Shown: positions 1 through 8,947 of the stretch, piece by piece
Layout: the number at the start of each line of letters is the position of its first letter
How positions within the stretch are numbered: the stretch's first letter is position 1
Source: Ruminiclostridium papyrosolvens C7
Lineage (GTDB): Bacteria; Bacillota; Clostridia; Acetivibrionales; DSM-1351
Direction of reading: 5' to 3'
Assembly: GCF_000421965.1 (NCBI RefSeq)
Contig: NZ_ATAY01000028.1
Span: 22,007-86,006, forward strand
Length of the DNA stretch: 64,000 nucleotides
Notes under the pieces: model-generated
The model's input: only the letters and a program-made list of their open reading frames with translations
Told to the model about the DNA's origin: nothing
The model's database searches: none
Made by a program: the position numbers and the translations under genes

Positions 1-1431
1 GAGCATCATGATATTTTTCAAATCAAGCATGGGCCCCATTACCATATAACAGACTACCCCATACATTGGAAAGCTGTAGGAAAACCCCCTCGCAATAAAT
101 GCATTGGAAGTTGAACATACGGACATAAATACAGCTGCCCCCAACATTACCAGGAGTTCCACGTATCGACTTATCCCCGTTGCCGAAAACAGCTCTCTGG
201 ATAAAAACATCTGTATAAGTGAGGTTACAAATGCTCCTACAACTATGTAGCTACCCACATTGAAAAATTCCATTCCTGCATGTCTTATAAGCATCCCCAG
301 TTTTCCTATAAATCCCTCTTGTGAAAAATCCCCTATATAACCGCCTGCACACGGTGTTTCCAGAACCGTCTCATTTACGGCATATTCTTTTGTAACCCCT
401 GCAAATTTCACTATAAATCCCACCGACAGTGCTATCATAACCCCTAGTCCTACTCTCATTAATACAACTTCCGGTTTATTGGGAAAGGCATAGTATGTAG
501 ACATAATTACTACAGGATTTACAACAGGTGCACTTAACAAAAATGTCAACACATAGTGTAGGGGAACTCCCTTTCCGGCAAGTCTTGAACATATGGGGGC
601 CATTGCACAATCGCATACAGGAAAGAAAACTCCCAGAACCACAGCTGCTGGGAAACCCGCCCACTTAAAACGGCTAAACACTTTAACTATTTTTTCGTCA
701 GAAACAAATACTTGTAGGAAGGATGAAATAAATATACCTATTAATATGAATGGAAGGGCTTGAATCAGAATACTGAGAAAAATGGTTATAAAAGCAGAAC
801 CTGTATTTTTAACTGATATAAAAACCAAGTATAATACAAACAATAGCGCCACTAATAAAAAAGCACTGAAATCTTTATTATTATTTTGTAGGATTTTATA
901 ATCATTTTTAAAATATACAGCTTGCGCCTTACTGTTTACAGCCTTTATGGCTCTTTTGATATTTGTTTTCTCCACCGAATCCAAGGATTTGTCCCGGTTT
1001 AAGATAACAATATCACTGTTCGAAATCTGCTCCGTCATTATTGACTTCATATTGTTCAGGTACAATACAAAGTTGGAAGCATTCGCAATGAAAAATATAT
1101 TGTATATATGACAGTCTGAAGGCAGCCTTATCCTTAAAAATTCTCCTATAGGCCATGTTCCGTTATATTCTATAAAAATCCGGGCCGGGTCATGTTCCTC
1201 AATAATTGAACTTATAAAGCTTCTGTCAAGCATATGTATATCGTTTACATTAATACGAATGGTATTGTATCTCTTTAGTATACTTTCCCGGTATTCCTCA
1301 AATCCCTGTTCACAGCATATTAATACGGTTTTTTTACTATTTGTGCAATGCTGACTTTTTAATAGATTTTGTATGAATGTGGTCTTGCCGGCTTCAAGGA
1401 ATCCTCCAATTATACTTAATTGTATACTCAC
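1..1431 (-). CDS. GTPase-permease fusion (CobW-like P-loop domain + DUF318/ArsP-type permease), partial
   Basis: The reading frame is open from a GTG at 1431 to the window edge, so the C-terminus is missing. Residues 8-17 form a P-loop (GGFLEAGKTT) like that of COG0523 GTPases, followed by matches to later CobW motifs (IFIEYNGTWP, VILNRD). About 165 residues in, the protein becomes strongly hydrophobic, with several membrane segments and the Cys cluster PVCDCAMAPIC near a proline- and asparagine-rich segment, as in DUF318/UPF0718 (ArsP-like) permeases. The start has GGGAG six bases upstream and lies one base after the stop of the CobW gene, so the two are translationally coupled. I infer metal or oxyanion export energised or gated by a GTPase domain; the substrate cannot be read from sequence. 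Confidence 0.75.
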   Translation of the reverse strand, partial: MSIQLSIIGGFLEAGKTTFIQNLLKSQHCTNSKKTVLICCEQGFEEYRESILKRYNTIRINVNDIHMLDRSFISSIIEEHDPARIFIEYNGTWPIGEFLRIRLPSDCHIYNIFFIANASNFVLYLNNMKSIMTEQISNSDIVILNRDKSLDSVEKTNIKRAIKAVNSKAQAVYFKNDYKILQNNNKDFSAFLLVALLFVLYLVFISVKNTGSAFITIFLSILIQALPFILIGIFISSFLQVFVSDEKIVKVFSRFKWAGFPAAVVLGVFFPVCDCAMAPICSRLAGKGVPLHYVLTFLLSAPVVNPVVIMSTYYAFPNKPEVVLMRVGLGVMIALSVGFIVKFAGVTKEYAVNETVLETPCAGGYIGDFSQEGFIGKLGMLIRHAGMEFFNVGSYIVVGAFVTSLIQMFLSRELFSATGISRYVELLVMLGAAVFMSVCSTSNAFIARGFSYSFPMYGVVCYMVMGPMLDLKNIMML

Positions 1432-1432
1432 A

Positions 1433-2365
1433 TTAAACTCCCGTAAAAAGTTTTTTTAATTCTCCGGTGTTGAGTTTTTCGCCGATAACGCAAATACGTC
1501 CCGTATAGTCCGGCAAGCAAGGCTTAATCCTGATTTCTCCCGGTACAAAATCAAACTGTACCCAGCTGTTTTTCTGTAAGGGAATTATTCCTTTTGACCT
1601 AAGTATATTTCCATACAAGGATTTATCTGAAAGGGACTTTAGTATGCTGCGTATAGCTTCATCGGTATAAAGTTTTGGCGTCTCAACGCCCCAGCTTTGA
1701 AACGTTTTATCGGCCCCTGTATGACTGTGCAGCCTGTTTTCAGGTGAATTCCCCATGTTTATGACTCCGCCCTGTTCTGCAAGAGAAATAATATCCTCAC
1801 CCTTTAATTCTGACCAATCGGTTGTTACAATATTGGCTTCCGGATTACGTTTCTGAATATCATTTACAACTTTGGAAAGTTTTTCCTTACCCATCGTTTG
1901 TGTTCTGCTTAAAATTACGGTCTTTGCATTTTTTATCTGGTCTTGAAAAAATTCTCCAAAGTTGTTTACATAAATTATATACTTCATTGCATCCACAACT
2001 GCTATACACATATTCACAGCAACATCTGCCTGATTTTCCATCTTACCGCAGGCCTCCAGAACCCCTGAAAGTTTGCCTACACCGGAGGGTTCAATAATAA
2101 TCCTGTCAGGAGTATATTTCCGCAGAACCTCCTTGAGAGCCGAAGAAAAATCCCCTACTAGTGAACAACAAATACAGCCAGAATTGATTTCTTTTATCTC
2201 TATGCCTGAATCCCTTAGAATTCCACCGTCAATTCCTATTTCACCAAACTCATTTTCAATAATAACAACTTTTTCTGAGGCTAATTTTTCTTTCAGAAGC
2301 TTCTTTATTAACGTTGTCTTTCCTGCGCCAAGAAAACCCGAGACTATATCGATTTTAACCGCCAT
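1433..2365 (-). CDS. CobW/COG0523-family metal-chaperone GTPase
   Basis: This is a 310-residue G3E GTPase. The P-loop GFLGAGKTT is at residues 10-18, the metal-binding CxCC motif (CICC) at 64-67, EPSGVG follows near 93, and a CobW C-terminal domain occupies roughly the last 90 residues. A His-containing stretch (RLHSHTG) precedes that domain. COG0523 proteins deliver metals, often zinc, to target proteins and are frequently controlled by Zur/Fur. Here a Fur-family gene is divergent across 126 bp, and a GTPase-permease fusion follows immediately, supporting a role in metal homeostasis. The exact metal and client are unknown. Confidence 0.88.
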   Translation of the reverse strand: MAVKIDIVSGFLGAGKTTLIKKLLKEKLASEKVVIIENEFGEIGIDGGILRDSGIEIKEINSGCICCSLVGDFSSALKEVLRKYTPDRIIIEPSGVGKLSGVLEACGKMENQADVAVNMCIAVVDAMKYIIYVNNFGEFFQDQIKNAKTVILSRTQTMGKEKLSKVVNDIQKRNPEANIVTTDWSELKGEDIISLAEQGGVINMGNSPENRLHSHTGADKTFQSWGVETPKLYTDEAIRSILKSLSDKSLYGNILRSKGIIPLQKNSWVQFDFVPGEIRIKPCLPDYTGRICVIGEKLNTGELKKLFTGV

Positions 2366-2405
2366 ATGATATGCTCCCCCTTATTTAATTATATTCCGTT
2401 ACTTG

Positions 2406-2418
2406 TAATTAATGATTA
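2406..2418. promoter_or_regulatory. Weak candidate Fur/Zur-type operator
   Basis: The 126-bp region between the divergent CobW and Fur-family genes contains TAATTAATGATTA, a TAAT-N5-ATTA dyad reminiscent of Fur-superfamily boxes. It does not match the 7-1-7 consensus of Fur, PerR or Zur well. It is listed mainly because its position is what an autoregulated metal operon would need. Confidence 0.22.
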
Positions 2419-2491
2419 TCCGCCGGTCATTGACATATAATCCTACAGTGAGCTATATTATATTTGAAAAGCATTAACAGGAGCAGCTATT

Positions 2492-2902
2492 ATGGATAAA
2501 AATGTTCTAAAATCCTCAGATTTGAAAACCACTAAGCGCCGTACGGCTATACTTGCGGTACTGGAAAATTCAGTTGTACCATTGACGGCAGAAGAAATAT
2601 ACTCACATGTTATCAAGAATGTTCATATGAGCCTGTCAACTGCTTACAGAACTCTGGGGACTCTTTCTGAAAAAGGAATTCTTTTAAAGAACCTTAGTCA
2701 GGATGGCAAAACATATTACCAGTTAAACAGCCATCAGCACAAGCATCAGCTGGTATGCACCTTGTGTAATGAAACTGTGCCCATTGATGATTGTCCCTTA
2801 TCAAATATTGAAAAAAGCCTCATTAAACAAACCGGGTTCACCATAACAGGTCATAGTCTGGAATTTTCGGGTATATGCCCTAAATGTGCCAAACATACTT
2901 AA
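2492..2902 (+). CDS. Fur-family transcriptional regulator (Fur/Zur-like)
   Basis: This 136-residue protein has an N-terminal winged helix (about residues 12-75, with STAYRTLGTLSEKG as the recognition region). It is followed by the regulatory HQHKH motif at 81-85 and two CxxC pairs (C89/C92 and C129/C132) that hold the structural zinc of Fur, PerR and Zur proteins. The gene is divergent from the CobW GTPase and permease operon, which is the likely target. A Zur role is suggested by the COG0523 neighbour, but Fur or PerR cannot be excluded from the sequence alone. Confidence 0.88.
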   Translation: MDKNVLKSSDLKTTKRRTAILAVLENSVVPLTAEEIYSHVIKNVHMSLSTAYRTLGTLSEKGILLKNLSQDGKTYYQLNSHQHKHQLVCTLCNETVPIDDCPLSNIEKSLIKQTGFTITGHSLEFSGICPKCAKHT

Positions 2903-2912
2903 AATGATGAAT

Positions 2913-3470
2913 TTAATGGTTAGCTACCTTCCATTCTTCTAAAAGGATTCCGTAGTTTTTTTCACCATCCCAACTTCCGTTTTTGAATCTTACTTTGCGT
3001 AGCTCACCTTCCAAGGTCATACCGGCCTTTTTCATAATTCCTTCTGATTTAAGGTTGTTTGAATTGCATCTGGCAGATAACTTGTGAAGTCCAAGCCTTG
3101 TAAAGCCAAATTCTATCAATGCATTTGCAATCTCTGTTGCAAAACCTTTTCCCCAGTATTCAGGCAGCAAAAAGTATCCGATCTCTCCGCAGCCCCCTGA
3201 ATTATTCCTGCTATGTATCTGTATGTCCGCAAAGCCTATAAACCCATCTCCCTCTTTGGAAAAAACCGCAAAGGCATAGGAGCCGTCTTTGTTAACCTCC
3301 TCTCCGGTATTTATGAATCCTTCAAAAAAGGTATATGCACTTTCTTCACTGCTTATTTTATCTATCCACGCATATCTCATTACCGTTTCATTTGAAAAAA
3401 CAGAATAGAATAATGGAAAATCTTCATGTGTAAAGAATCTGAAACTGAGACGTTTACTTGATATTTTCAT
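2913..3470 (-). CDS. GNAT-family N-acetyltransferase (RimJ/RimL-like)
   Basis: The 185 residues match the RimJ/RimL branch of GNAT acetyltransferases: an N-terminal SKRLSFRFFTHED strand, the acetyl-CoA loop region GYFLLPEYWGKGFATE near residue 105, and LHKLSARCNSNNLKS followed by MKKAGMTLEGELRK. These enzymes acetylate protein N-termini or small amines. The gene ends 10 bp from the convergent Fur-family gene. The substrate is not predictable. Confidence 0.85.
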   Translation of the reverse strand: MKISSKRLSFRFFTHEDFPLFYSVFSNETVMRYAWIDKISSEESAYTFFEGFINTGEEVNKDGSYAFAVFSKEGDGFIGFADIQIHSRNNSGGCGEIGYFLLPEYWGKGFATEIANALIEFGFTRLGLHKLSARCNSNNLKSEGIMKKAGMTLEGELRKVRFKNGSWDGEKNYGILLEEWKVANH

Positions 3471-3694
3471 CTTATCCTCCCAAAGTTGTATACTTGACTA
3501 ATATATTTTATTACACAATTATATATTCATTTTGCCTAATAGTAACGTTAACTTTGCTAAATTTTTTCAAAAATGTTCTTTGAGATTTTTAACTTTAAAA
3601 ATGTTATAATTAAAGTATGCGCTAAAATCCGCTATACAGTATGTATACGAGACTTTAGTCAAATACTTTTTATTTTAGAGGTAGGAGGAGTTAT

Positions 3695-4231
3695 ATGTTT
3701 TCAGTCGGTGACAATATTATATATGGAAATCATGGTATTTGTAAGATTGAGGGAATACAGGATATGACGATTGATTCAAACACTCGTCCTTACTATGTTT
3801 TAAAGCCTGTTTTCGAAAACAGTTCTACCATTTATTTTCCCGTGGGAAATGAAACAGCTGAACAAAAGATGCGACGTATCCTCTCAGTTGAAGAAATTTA
3901 TTCCTTGATTAGGGAAATGCCTGACGGAGATACAATCTGGATTGAGAATGAGAACGAAAGAAAGGAATTCTATAGGAACATTCTGTCAGGTTCTGACCGC
4001 AGTGCTCTTGTGAAACTCATCAAGACCCTTCACCTAAGAGAACAGGACTTGAAGAGCTTAGGTAGAAAGCTGTATGCTTCTGACGAAAAGTTTTTAAAAG
4101 ATGCTGAAAAATCCCTGTATGATGAGTTTGTTTTTGTTCTGGATATTAAGCGGGAAGAAATAATTCCTTTCATCACGGAGCAGATTGAAATCAATACAAA
4201 TAAGCAAGAAGAAGGTGATGAGATTGTTTAA
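3695..4231 (+). CDS. CarD-like transcriptional regulator, copy 1
   Basis: The N-terminal 60 residues (FSVGDNIIYGNHGICKIEGI) are the CarD/CdnL/TRCF RNA-polymerase interaction domain, and the remainder is a helical C-terminal domain typical of CarD (LVKLIKTLHLREQDLKSLGRK). Total length is 178 residues. CarD proteins bind the RNAP beta subunit and stabilise open complexes. The start at 3695 follows GGAGG and matches the conserved first strand; an upstream in-frame reading gives no homology. It overlaps a second CarD-like gene by 14 bp. Confidence 0.88.
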   Translation: MFSVGDNIIYGNHGICKIEGIQDMTIDSNTRPYYVLKPVFENSSTIYFPVGNETAEQKMRRILSVEEIYSLIREMPDGDTIWIENENERKEFYRNILSGSDRSALVKLIKTLHLREQDLKSLGRKLYASDEKFLKDAEKSLYDEFVFVLDIKREEIIPFITEQIEINTNKQEEGDEIV

Positions 4232-4685
4232 TGTCGGTGAATTCGTCCTCTGTGTACGGGGTGGTGTTTGGAAGGTTATAGATGTTATTGGGAATGAGTA
4301 TCACCTGCAAAAGCATGAATCAGAAGAAATGATAACTGTCCCTGTTGCTGATTCAAAAGAAATTGTTCGGAAAGTAACTTCTAAGGAACAGCTATTGGAG
4401 CTAATTGACCGGGTTGGCTTTATTACTACCATTAAAGCTCCCAATGATAAGATCCGCAAAGAATTTTATGTAGATGCCTTAAATGAGTTTGACGAAGTCG
4501 AGTGGGTAAAGGTTATCAAGTCTGTCTATTTGAGACAGCAGGACGGACGGTTTATGGAAGGTGAACTTGAATACGCTGATAAAGCGAAAAGCTTTCTGCA
4601 TGGAGAGATATCCGTAGTTTTGGGAATACCGGTGAGGGAGGTAGATGGGTACATCTCCTCCGCCGTTTCTGATGATAAATGGTGA
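4218..4685 (+). CDS. CarD-like transcriptional regulator, copy 2 (diverged)
   Basis: This 155-residue protein is a paralogue of the preceding gene. MRLFNVGEFVLCVRGGVWKV aligns with the CarD N-terminal strand of copy 1, and VEWVKVIKSVYLRQQD plus EYADKAKSFLHGEISVVLG align with its helical half. I chose the ATG at 4218 because the alignment begins there and AGAAGAAGG precedes it; an in-frame ATG at 4185 would deepen the overlap. Divergence between the copies is high, suggesting different promoter or partner specificity. The stretch after it, to about 4850, shows no gene I can support. Confidence 0.78.
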   Translation: MRLFNVGEFVLCVRGGVWKVIDVIGNEYHLQKHESEEMITVPVADSKEIVRKVTSKEQLLELIDRVGFITTIKAPNDKIRKEFYVDALNEFDEVEWVKVIKSVYLRQQDGRFMEGELEYADKAKSFLHGEISVVLGIPVREVDGYISSAVSDDKW

Positions 4686-4854
4686 GTAGGGGGTAGTATG
4701 CTTCTTGGTACGTAAAGGACAAAGTTTAGAATCACAGACGAGAAAACGCTGGATGATGGCTCTATTATTGTAAAAATCCAAAATCAGCTTAACGATTATG
4801 GTGTAGGGAATTATATGGATCAAGGCTCAAAAACCTATGTTTTAAACATTGGAA

Positions 4855-4905
4855 ATACTCCTTTACGGTTCCAAAATTTAATAACCGTAGAGGAGTATTT
4901 TTTTA
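4855..4905 (+). terminator. Rho-independent terminator after the CarD genes
   Basis: The inverted repeat ATACTCCTTTACGGTT / AACCGTAGAGGAGTAT has one mismatch over 16 bp, encloses a 12-nt loop and is followed directly by a run of T. It ends the plus-strand CarD transcript. Confidence 0.85.
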
Positions 4906-4918
4906 TAATTACAACTGA

Positions 4919-5188
4919 TTATTTAGGATTAGTCAAATTGTCCGAAGTCTTCACCCTCATTGTTCCATTATTCTTATTAAGATATCCGACTCCAATACAG
5001 GTATTATATTTCTGTGCCATCTGTATAGCCCATGCGAATGTATCACGGCCACAGGAATCCGTATATTGCCACATCTCTTGGTTTGCCTCGGGCTTTCCTT
5101 TTCCAAACCGTAAAGCACCAATGTCCATAGACGCAAGATACAAAGCAAGCTGTTCGCCTATAATATTATCATATAATTTATTTTTGTA
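4919..5188 (-). pseudogene. Unidentified gene remnant without a start
   Basis: A minus-strand frame of about 88 codons reads like real protein (MDIGALRFGKG, CGRDTFAWAIQMAQKYNT, IGVGYLN) but begins straight after a stop at 5189-5191 and has no credible start or ribosome site. A segment such as AQKYNTCIGVGYLNK faintly resembles nitrilase-superfamily N-terminal regions. I treat it as a possible decayed fragment downstream of the condensation-like gene; the identification is weak. Confidence 0.25.
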
Positions 5189-5244
5189 TCAGAACCCTCT
5201 TTTTTACCTGAAACTTTAAACAAATTCGTATATCAAATATTATA

Positions 5245-6681
5245 CTACTCTTCGGATGGTTGTTTACAACCTTCTATCAATTCATCCTTGATTTTTTCAA
5301 GGAGTTTCTCCATAACGCTACGATGAACTGAAGGCTTATAATAACCAACTGATAGCGTTATTATACCATTATAAGTACTTGCAACAAGGAGAATTCCGGG
5401 AGCACGTACAAGTGGCGGGATAATATATGCATCAGTAACGTTGTGTTTGCCAAATTTAATTGGTGATTTAGACACAAAGCCAAGGTTTGCTAATACTATA
5501 CCACACTTGTTAGTAACATAAAAAGGATTATTCGAAGCCATATCAACAATTTGTGATGAGGCTTTATAATAGCTGATGAATTTGCAGAAATTCATATTTT
5601 CAACACGTTCTGCCCATATGGCATTTTCTATTCCCGGGTGACCGTCTTTCAATTTTTTTGTCGTAGCCATTACCCTGGACAAGGTTTCTGAAAAAGATTC
5701 GTGCTTTTTTCTGGCTATTGTTGTTACATATCCACCGGCAAAATTCCTTATTGCCTCAGCTTTCTGATCTGGAAGATAGCGACGTAAATCAAGTGTTATA
5801 GGAATATCCATTGGTACGTTACATGGAGGTTTGGATATTTCAAACATAACCCTGTAGAGAGCAGTTAGGATCAAATCATTGATTGTTGCACCTCTGGCTT
5901 TTGAGTAGTTTTTCATTTTTTCCAACTGACCATTTGGAAGTTTGCAGACAACAAATCGGGTAGCACCTATCCGATTGTTTCTCCATGGAAAATTCCACAA
6001 TGGCAGCCCTATTTTTGATTTCAAAGAATTTGCATGTGAAACATCTATATCCAGTGCCTTAAACAGTCTAATCTGGTCATTTTTATCTCGTATACTTTGT
6101 ACTGGAGTATAATCGCTGTTTTCTTTATCGATTTGAGAGTAAATATCTGCAAGCAGCAAAAAATATTCCTTCGCACCAGCGGCGTCACAGCATACATGGC
6201 TGGCTTTCATACACAATGTCTCGCTTGATCCTGATCGAATCAGTCTTACCTTGGCCATAGGTCCTCTATCCAGATCCAAAGGGATATCTAGAAATTTTTG
6301 AATAGCCTCATCCGGATTGTCAGTTTCCTCAAATGTACAAAATTCAACACAGTCAATGTCATTTATACGTTTCCAATAAGGATGAGTGCTTTTAACAAAA
6401 CGGGACCCGAAAACAGGCTCAACATCAAAAGATAATCCTACTGCTTTTGATAGTTTGTCGAAATCCAGCCTGCCATCGAGCTTCATTACCGCTTGAATCT
6501 GAAAATTTGCCATTTTATAACGAGCAACATAGTTACATATATCATGCCCATCAGCCGGTATACAATTTGGACTTATTTTGATTTTTTTACGTTTTGCCTT
6601 ATTTATTCCAATAAATTTTAAAAATATATTATTAATATTTTCGTGCGAGGGATATAATGGAATCTTTAATTTGAATTTCAT
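5245..6681 (-). CDS. Stand-alone condensation-domain-like acyltransferase
   Basis: The 478 residues belong to the CoA-dependent acyltransferase / NRPS condensation superfamily. The active-site region HVCCDAAG (about residues 163-170) corresponds to HHxxxDG with the first His replaced and the last Gly shifted, and the second half contains MDIPITLDLRRYLP, typical of wax-ester synthase, PapA and alcohol acetyltransferase relatives. Such enzymes join an activated acyl group to an amine or alcohol. It is divergent from an acyl-CoA/AMP ligase gene across 374 bp, suggesting one enzyme activates and the other transfers. The altered HHxxxDG motif means activity is not certain. Confidence 0.72.
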   Translation of the reverse strand: MKFKLKIPLYPSHENINNIFLKFIGINKAKRKKIKISPNCIPADGHDICNYVARYKMANFQIQAVMKLDGRLDFDKLSKAVGLSFDVEPVFGSRFVKSTHPYWKRINDIDCVEFCTFEETDNPDEAIQKFLDIPLDLDRGPMAKVRLIRSGSSETLCMKASHVCCDAAGAKEYFLLLADIYSQIDKENSDYTPVQSIRDKNDQIRLFKALDIDVSHANSLKSKIGLPLWNFPWRNNRIGATRFVVCKLPNGQLEKMKNYSKARGATINDLILTALYRVMFEISKPPCNVPMDIPITLDLRRYLPDQKAEAIRNFAGGYVTTIARKKHESFSETLSRVMATTKKLKDGHPGIENAIWAERVENMNFCKFISYYKASSQIVDMASNNPFYVTNKCGIVLANLGFVSKSPIKFGKHNVTDAYIIPPLVRAPGILLVASTYNGIITLSVGYYKPSVHRSVMEKLLEKIKDELIEGCKQPSEE

Positions 6682-6966
6682 GTTAAATCGCTCCCATCAA
6701 TTAGATTTAAATATTTTCGACTATCCTGTCACCATGAGTTTAAATAGTTAACCAGTAATTTATATTATGTAAATATAAATATATATGTTACATTGTCAAA
6801 CTATTTTAATATCGAAAATGGACTTTTTTAAGGTATATTGTTCTGCTTTGTCTTGTAAGAAATAATTTTGATAAGGTAAAGGTAATAATTTCTGAACTCG
6901 GTTTACACTTTTTAATTTATGTAAACATATAATGATATATATTAAGCTAAATTTGATAAGCAAAGA

Positions 6967-6996
6967 TTGACATTGAATTTTTAGTAAAAATCTATG
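6967..6996 (+). promoter_or_regulatory. Candidate sigma-A promoter for the AMP ligase
   Basis: TTGACA at 6967-6972 is followed after 18 bp by a poor -10 (TCTATG). It lies about 60 bp upstream of the ligase start. The rest of the 374-bp divergent intergenic region is very AT-rich with no gene in it. Confidence 0.35.
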
Positions 6997-7055
6997 AGGA
7001 TATTTTGCTGGATTTGAAATAAGTGATGATAGATGTGAGTTTTGGAGGCGAATAT

Positions 7056-8735
7056 ATGCAATATTGGGATCCAACATATAAGTGTATGTCTCGGAATGAA
7101 AAGGAGGATTTTTCCAAAGAAACAATTGGCGGCATCATTGACAGAATGTGTATCAAATATGAAAACAATGAAGCCATAGTCTGCAGGGACAAAAATGTTC
7201 GGTATTCTTACAGAGATTTTAAGAAAATGTATGATGGCATAGCAAAAGGGCTACTGAAACTAGGGATAAAGAAAGGAGACCATTTATCAATTTGGTCATT
7301 GAACAGTCCAGAATGGATTGCACTTCAAATTGCGACCGCCAAAATCGGGGCAGTTCTTGTATGTATTAACATAGATTACAGTAAGCATGAACTTGAATTT
7401 AATTTAAAACATTCAAATTCAAAAGTTCTCTTTTTCTCAAAGGGGTATAATGGAAACAATTATGCTGATTCCGTGTATTCTATATGCCCAGAACTCAAAT
7501 ATTGTTTCCCAGGAAAGTTATCAAGTAAAGCCCTTCCTGATATGAATAGTGTTATAAGTTTAGATGGTCAAGACAAAAATTTGATGTCTCTTGAGAAACT
7601 TATCGAAATGGGCAAAGATGTGTCCGATGACGAATTACTTGAAAGAAGTAAATCTTTGGAATGTTATGATACAACAAATATTCAATACACTTCAGGTACT
7701 ACAGGAAATCCTAAAGCCGTAATGTCCACGCATTACAATATCATTAATAATGCTATCATTTCAGGGAAAAACCTTGATTATTCTGAGAAAGACAGATTAC
7801 TTGTTTGTCTCCCACTCTTTCATGTAATGGGATGTGTTTTAAGTGCTATTCAATGCTTGTTATATGGGTCAACAATAGTACTTGTGGATAGATTTCAAAC
7901 AACAAAAGTTCTTGAATATTTGGACAAAGAAAAGTGTACGGGATTAAATGGAGTCCCTACTATGTTTAAATTTCTTCTTTCCCATCCCAACTTTGACAAC
8001 TTCGACTTATCTAGTCTTCGAAAAGGGATGATTGCCGGCTCTTATTGCCAACCTGACCTCATGAACGAAATAATGGATAAAATGAACATGAAAGAACTCT
8101 GTATCGTTTATGGGCAAACAGAAGCTATGGGGATAACACAAACTCTCATTTCTGACCCTTTTGATAAGAGAATAACCACTGTAGGGCGGGGTATGTTCGG
8201 AACAGAAATAAAAATAATAAATCCTGCTACCGGAAAAGAAGTGCCTAATGGTGTAGTGGGAGAGCTTATCACTAAAACAGAATATATTATGAAGGGATAC
8301 TACAAAAACCAAGAGGCTACACAAAAGAGTATAGACAAGGATGGATGGCTACACACTGGAGATTTAGCTATTAAAGATGAGGTCGGCTATTGTAAGATTA
8401 TTGGCAGAGTAAAAGAAATAATCATCAGAGGTGGTGAGAATATATCAGCTACAGAAATCGAAGAGTTATTAGTAACGCATGTGTCTATAAAAGAAGCCGC
8501 AGTCGTAGGTGTTCCTGACAAAAACCTTGGAGAGGAGATATGTGCTTTTTTAATTATTGAAGATAAACATACTTTATCCAGGGAGGATGTAGTTTCATTT
8601 ATTCAAGATAATCTTGCAAAGTATAAAATCCCTAAATATATCGAATTTGTAACAGAATTTCCCACTACGGCAAGCGGAAAGATTAAAAAATTTATGTTAA
8701 AAGATTATGCCATTGAAAAATACAATCTTAAATAG
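7056..8735 (+). CDS. AMP-binding acyl-CoA synthetase / acyl-adenylate ligase
   Basis: This 559-residue ANL-superfamily enzyme shows the adenylation motifs in order: the P-loop YTSGTTGNPKAVMSTH (about 217-232), the GQTEAMG region, GWLHTGDLA, GRVKEIIIRGGENIS and the C-terminal catalytic lysine motif PTTASGKIKK. These enzymes form an acyl-AMP and usually the acyl-CoA. I chose ATG 7056, preceded by GGAGGCG at the right distance, over an in-frame start 11 codons upstream. It is divergent from a condensation-like acyltransferase, the likely consumer of the activated acyl group. The acyl substrate is not predictable. Confidence 0.86.
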   Translation: MQYWDPTYKCMSRNEKEDFSKETIGGIIDRMCIKYENNEAIVCRDKNVRYSYRDFKKMYDGIAKGLLKLGIKKGDHLSIWSLNSPEWIALQIATAKIGAVLVCINIDYSKHELEFNLKHSNSKVLFFSKGYNGNNYADSVYSICPELKYCFPGKLSSKALPDMNSVISLDGQDKNLMSLEKLIEMGKDVSDDELLERSKSLECYDTTNIQYTSGTTGNPKAVMSTHYNIINNAIISGKNLDYSEKDRLLVCLPLFHVMGCVLSAIQCLLYGSTIVLVDRFQTTKVLEYLDKEKCTGLNGVPTMFKFLLSHPNFDNFDLSSLRKGMIAGSYCQPDLMNEIMDKMNMKELCIVYGQTEAMGITQTLISDPFDKRITTVGRGMFGTEIKIINPATGKEVPNGVVGELITKTEYIMKGYYKNQEATQKSIDKDGWLHTGDLAIKDEVGYCKIIGRVKEIIIRGGENISATEIEELLVTHVSIKEAAVVGVPDKNLGEEICAFLIIEDKHTLSREDVVSFIQDNLAKYKIPKYIEFVTEFPTTASGKIKKFMLKDYAIEKYNLK

Positions 8736-8794
8736 GATGGCTCTGATTCAAAATCAGAAAGCTAGTCTTTTAAGCTATTATAAATTTAACCTCT

Positions 8795-8829
8795 AAGGGA
8801 CACATTGAACTTCTTCAATCTGTCCCTTT
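8795..8829 (+). terminator. Hairpin after the AMP ligase
   Basis: AAGGGACA and TGTCCCTT pair around an inner ATTGAA/TTCAAT stem, followed by TTTC. This is a plausible terminator for the ligase transcript, although the T run is short. Confidence 0.5.
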
Positions 8830-8947
8830 CAAATCATATGCATTATTTCAATTCCTGCTATTGTCTTTCCAAAAGAGTCAACCGCTCGATACAAATAACA
8901 GTCTTTACCTTTATTCCTTAACTCTTTAGATTTTTGAAAGAACTCAA
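8829..8947 (-). pseudogene. Fragment of an IS6-family transposase
   Basis: A minus-strand frame of about 39 codons contains KGKDCYLYRAVDSFGKTI, which is very close to the conserved segment of IS6/IS26-type DDE transposases (usually YLYRAVDxxGxTIDF). Both sides of the gene are missing and the frame ends in TGA. It is a relic of an insertion sequence trapped between the ligase and the FMN-binding gene. Confidence 0.6.

Noticed and set aside
476..664. 62-residue minus-strand reading frame with many Cys
   Set aside because: It is a shadow of the GTPase-permease gene, which is open across this stretch in another frame.
3573..3767. Plus-strand frame upstream of the first CarD-like gene
   Set aside because: It overlaps the CarD start out of frame, has no ribosome site and shows no homology.
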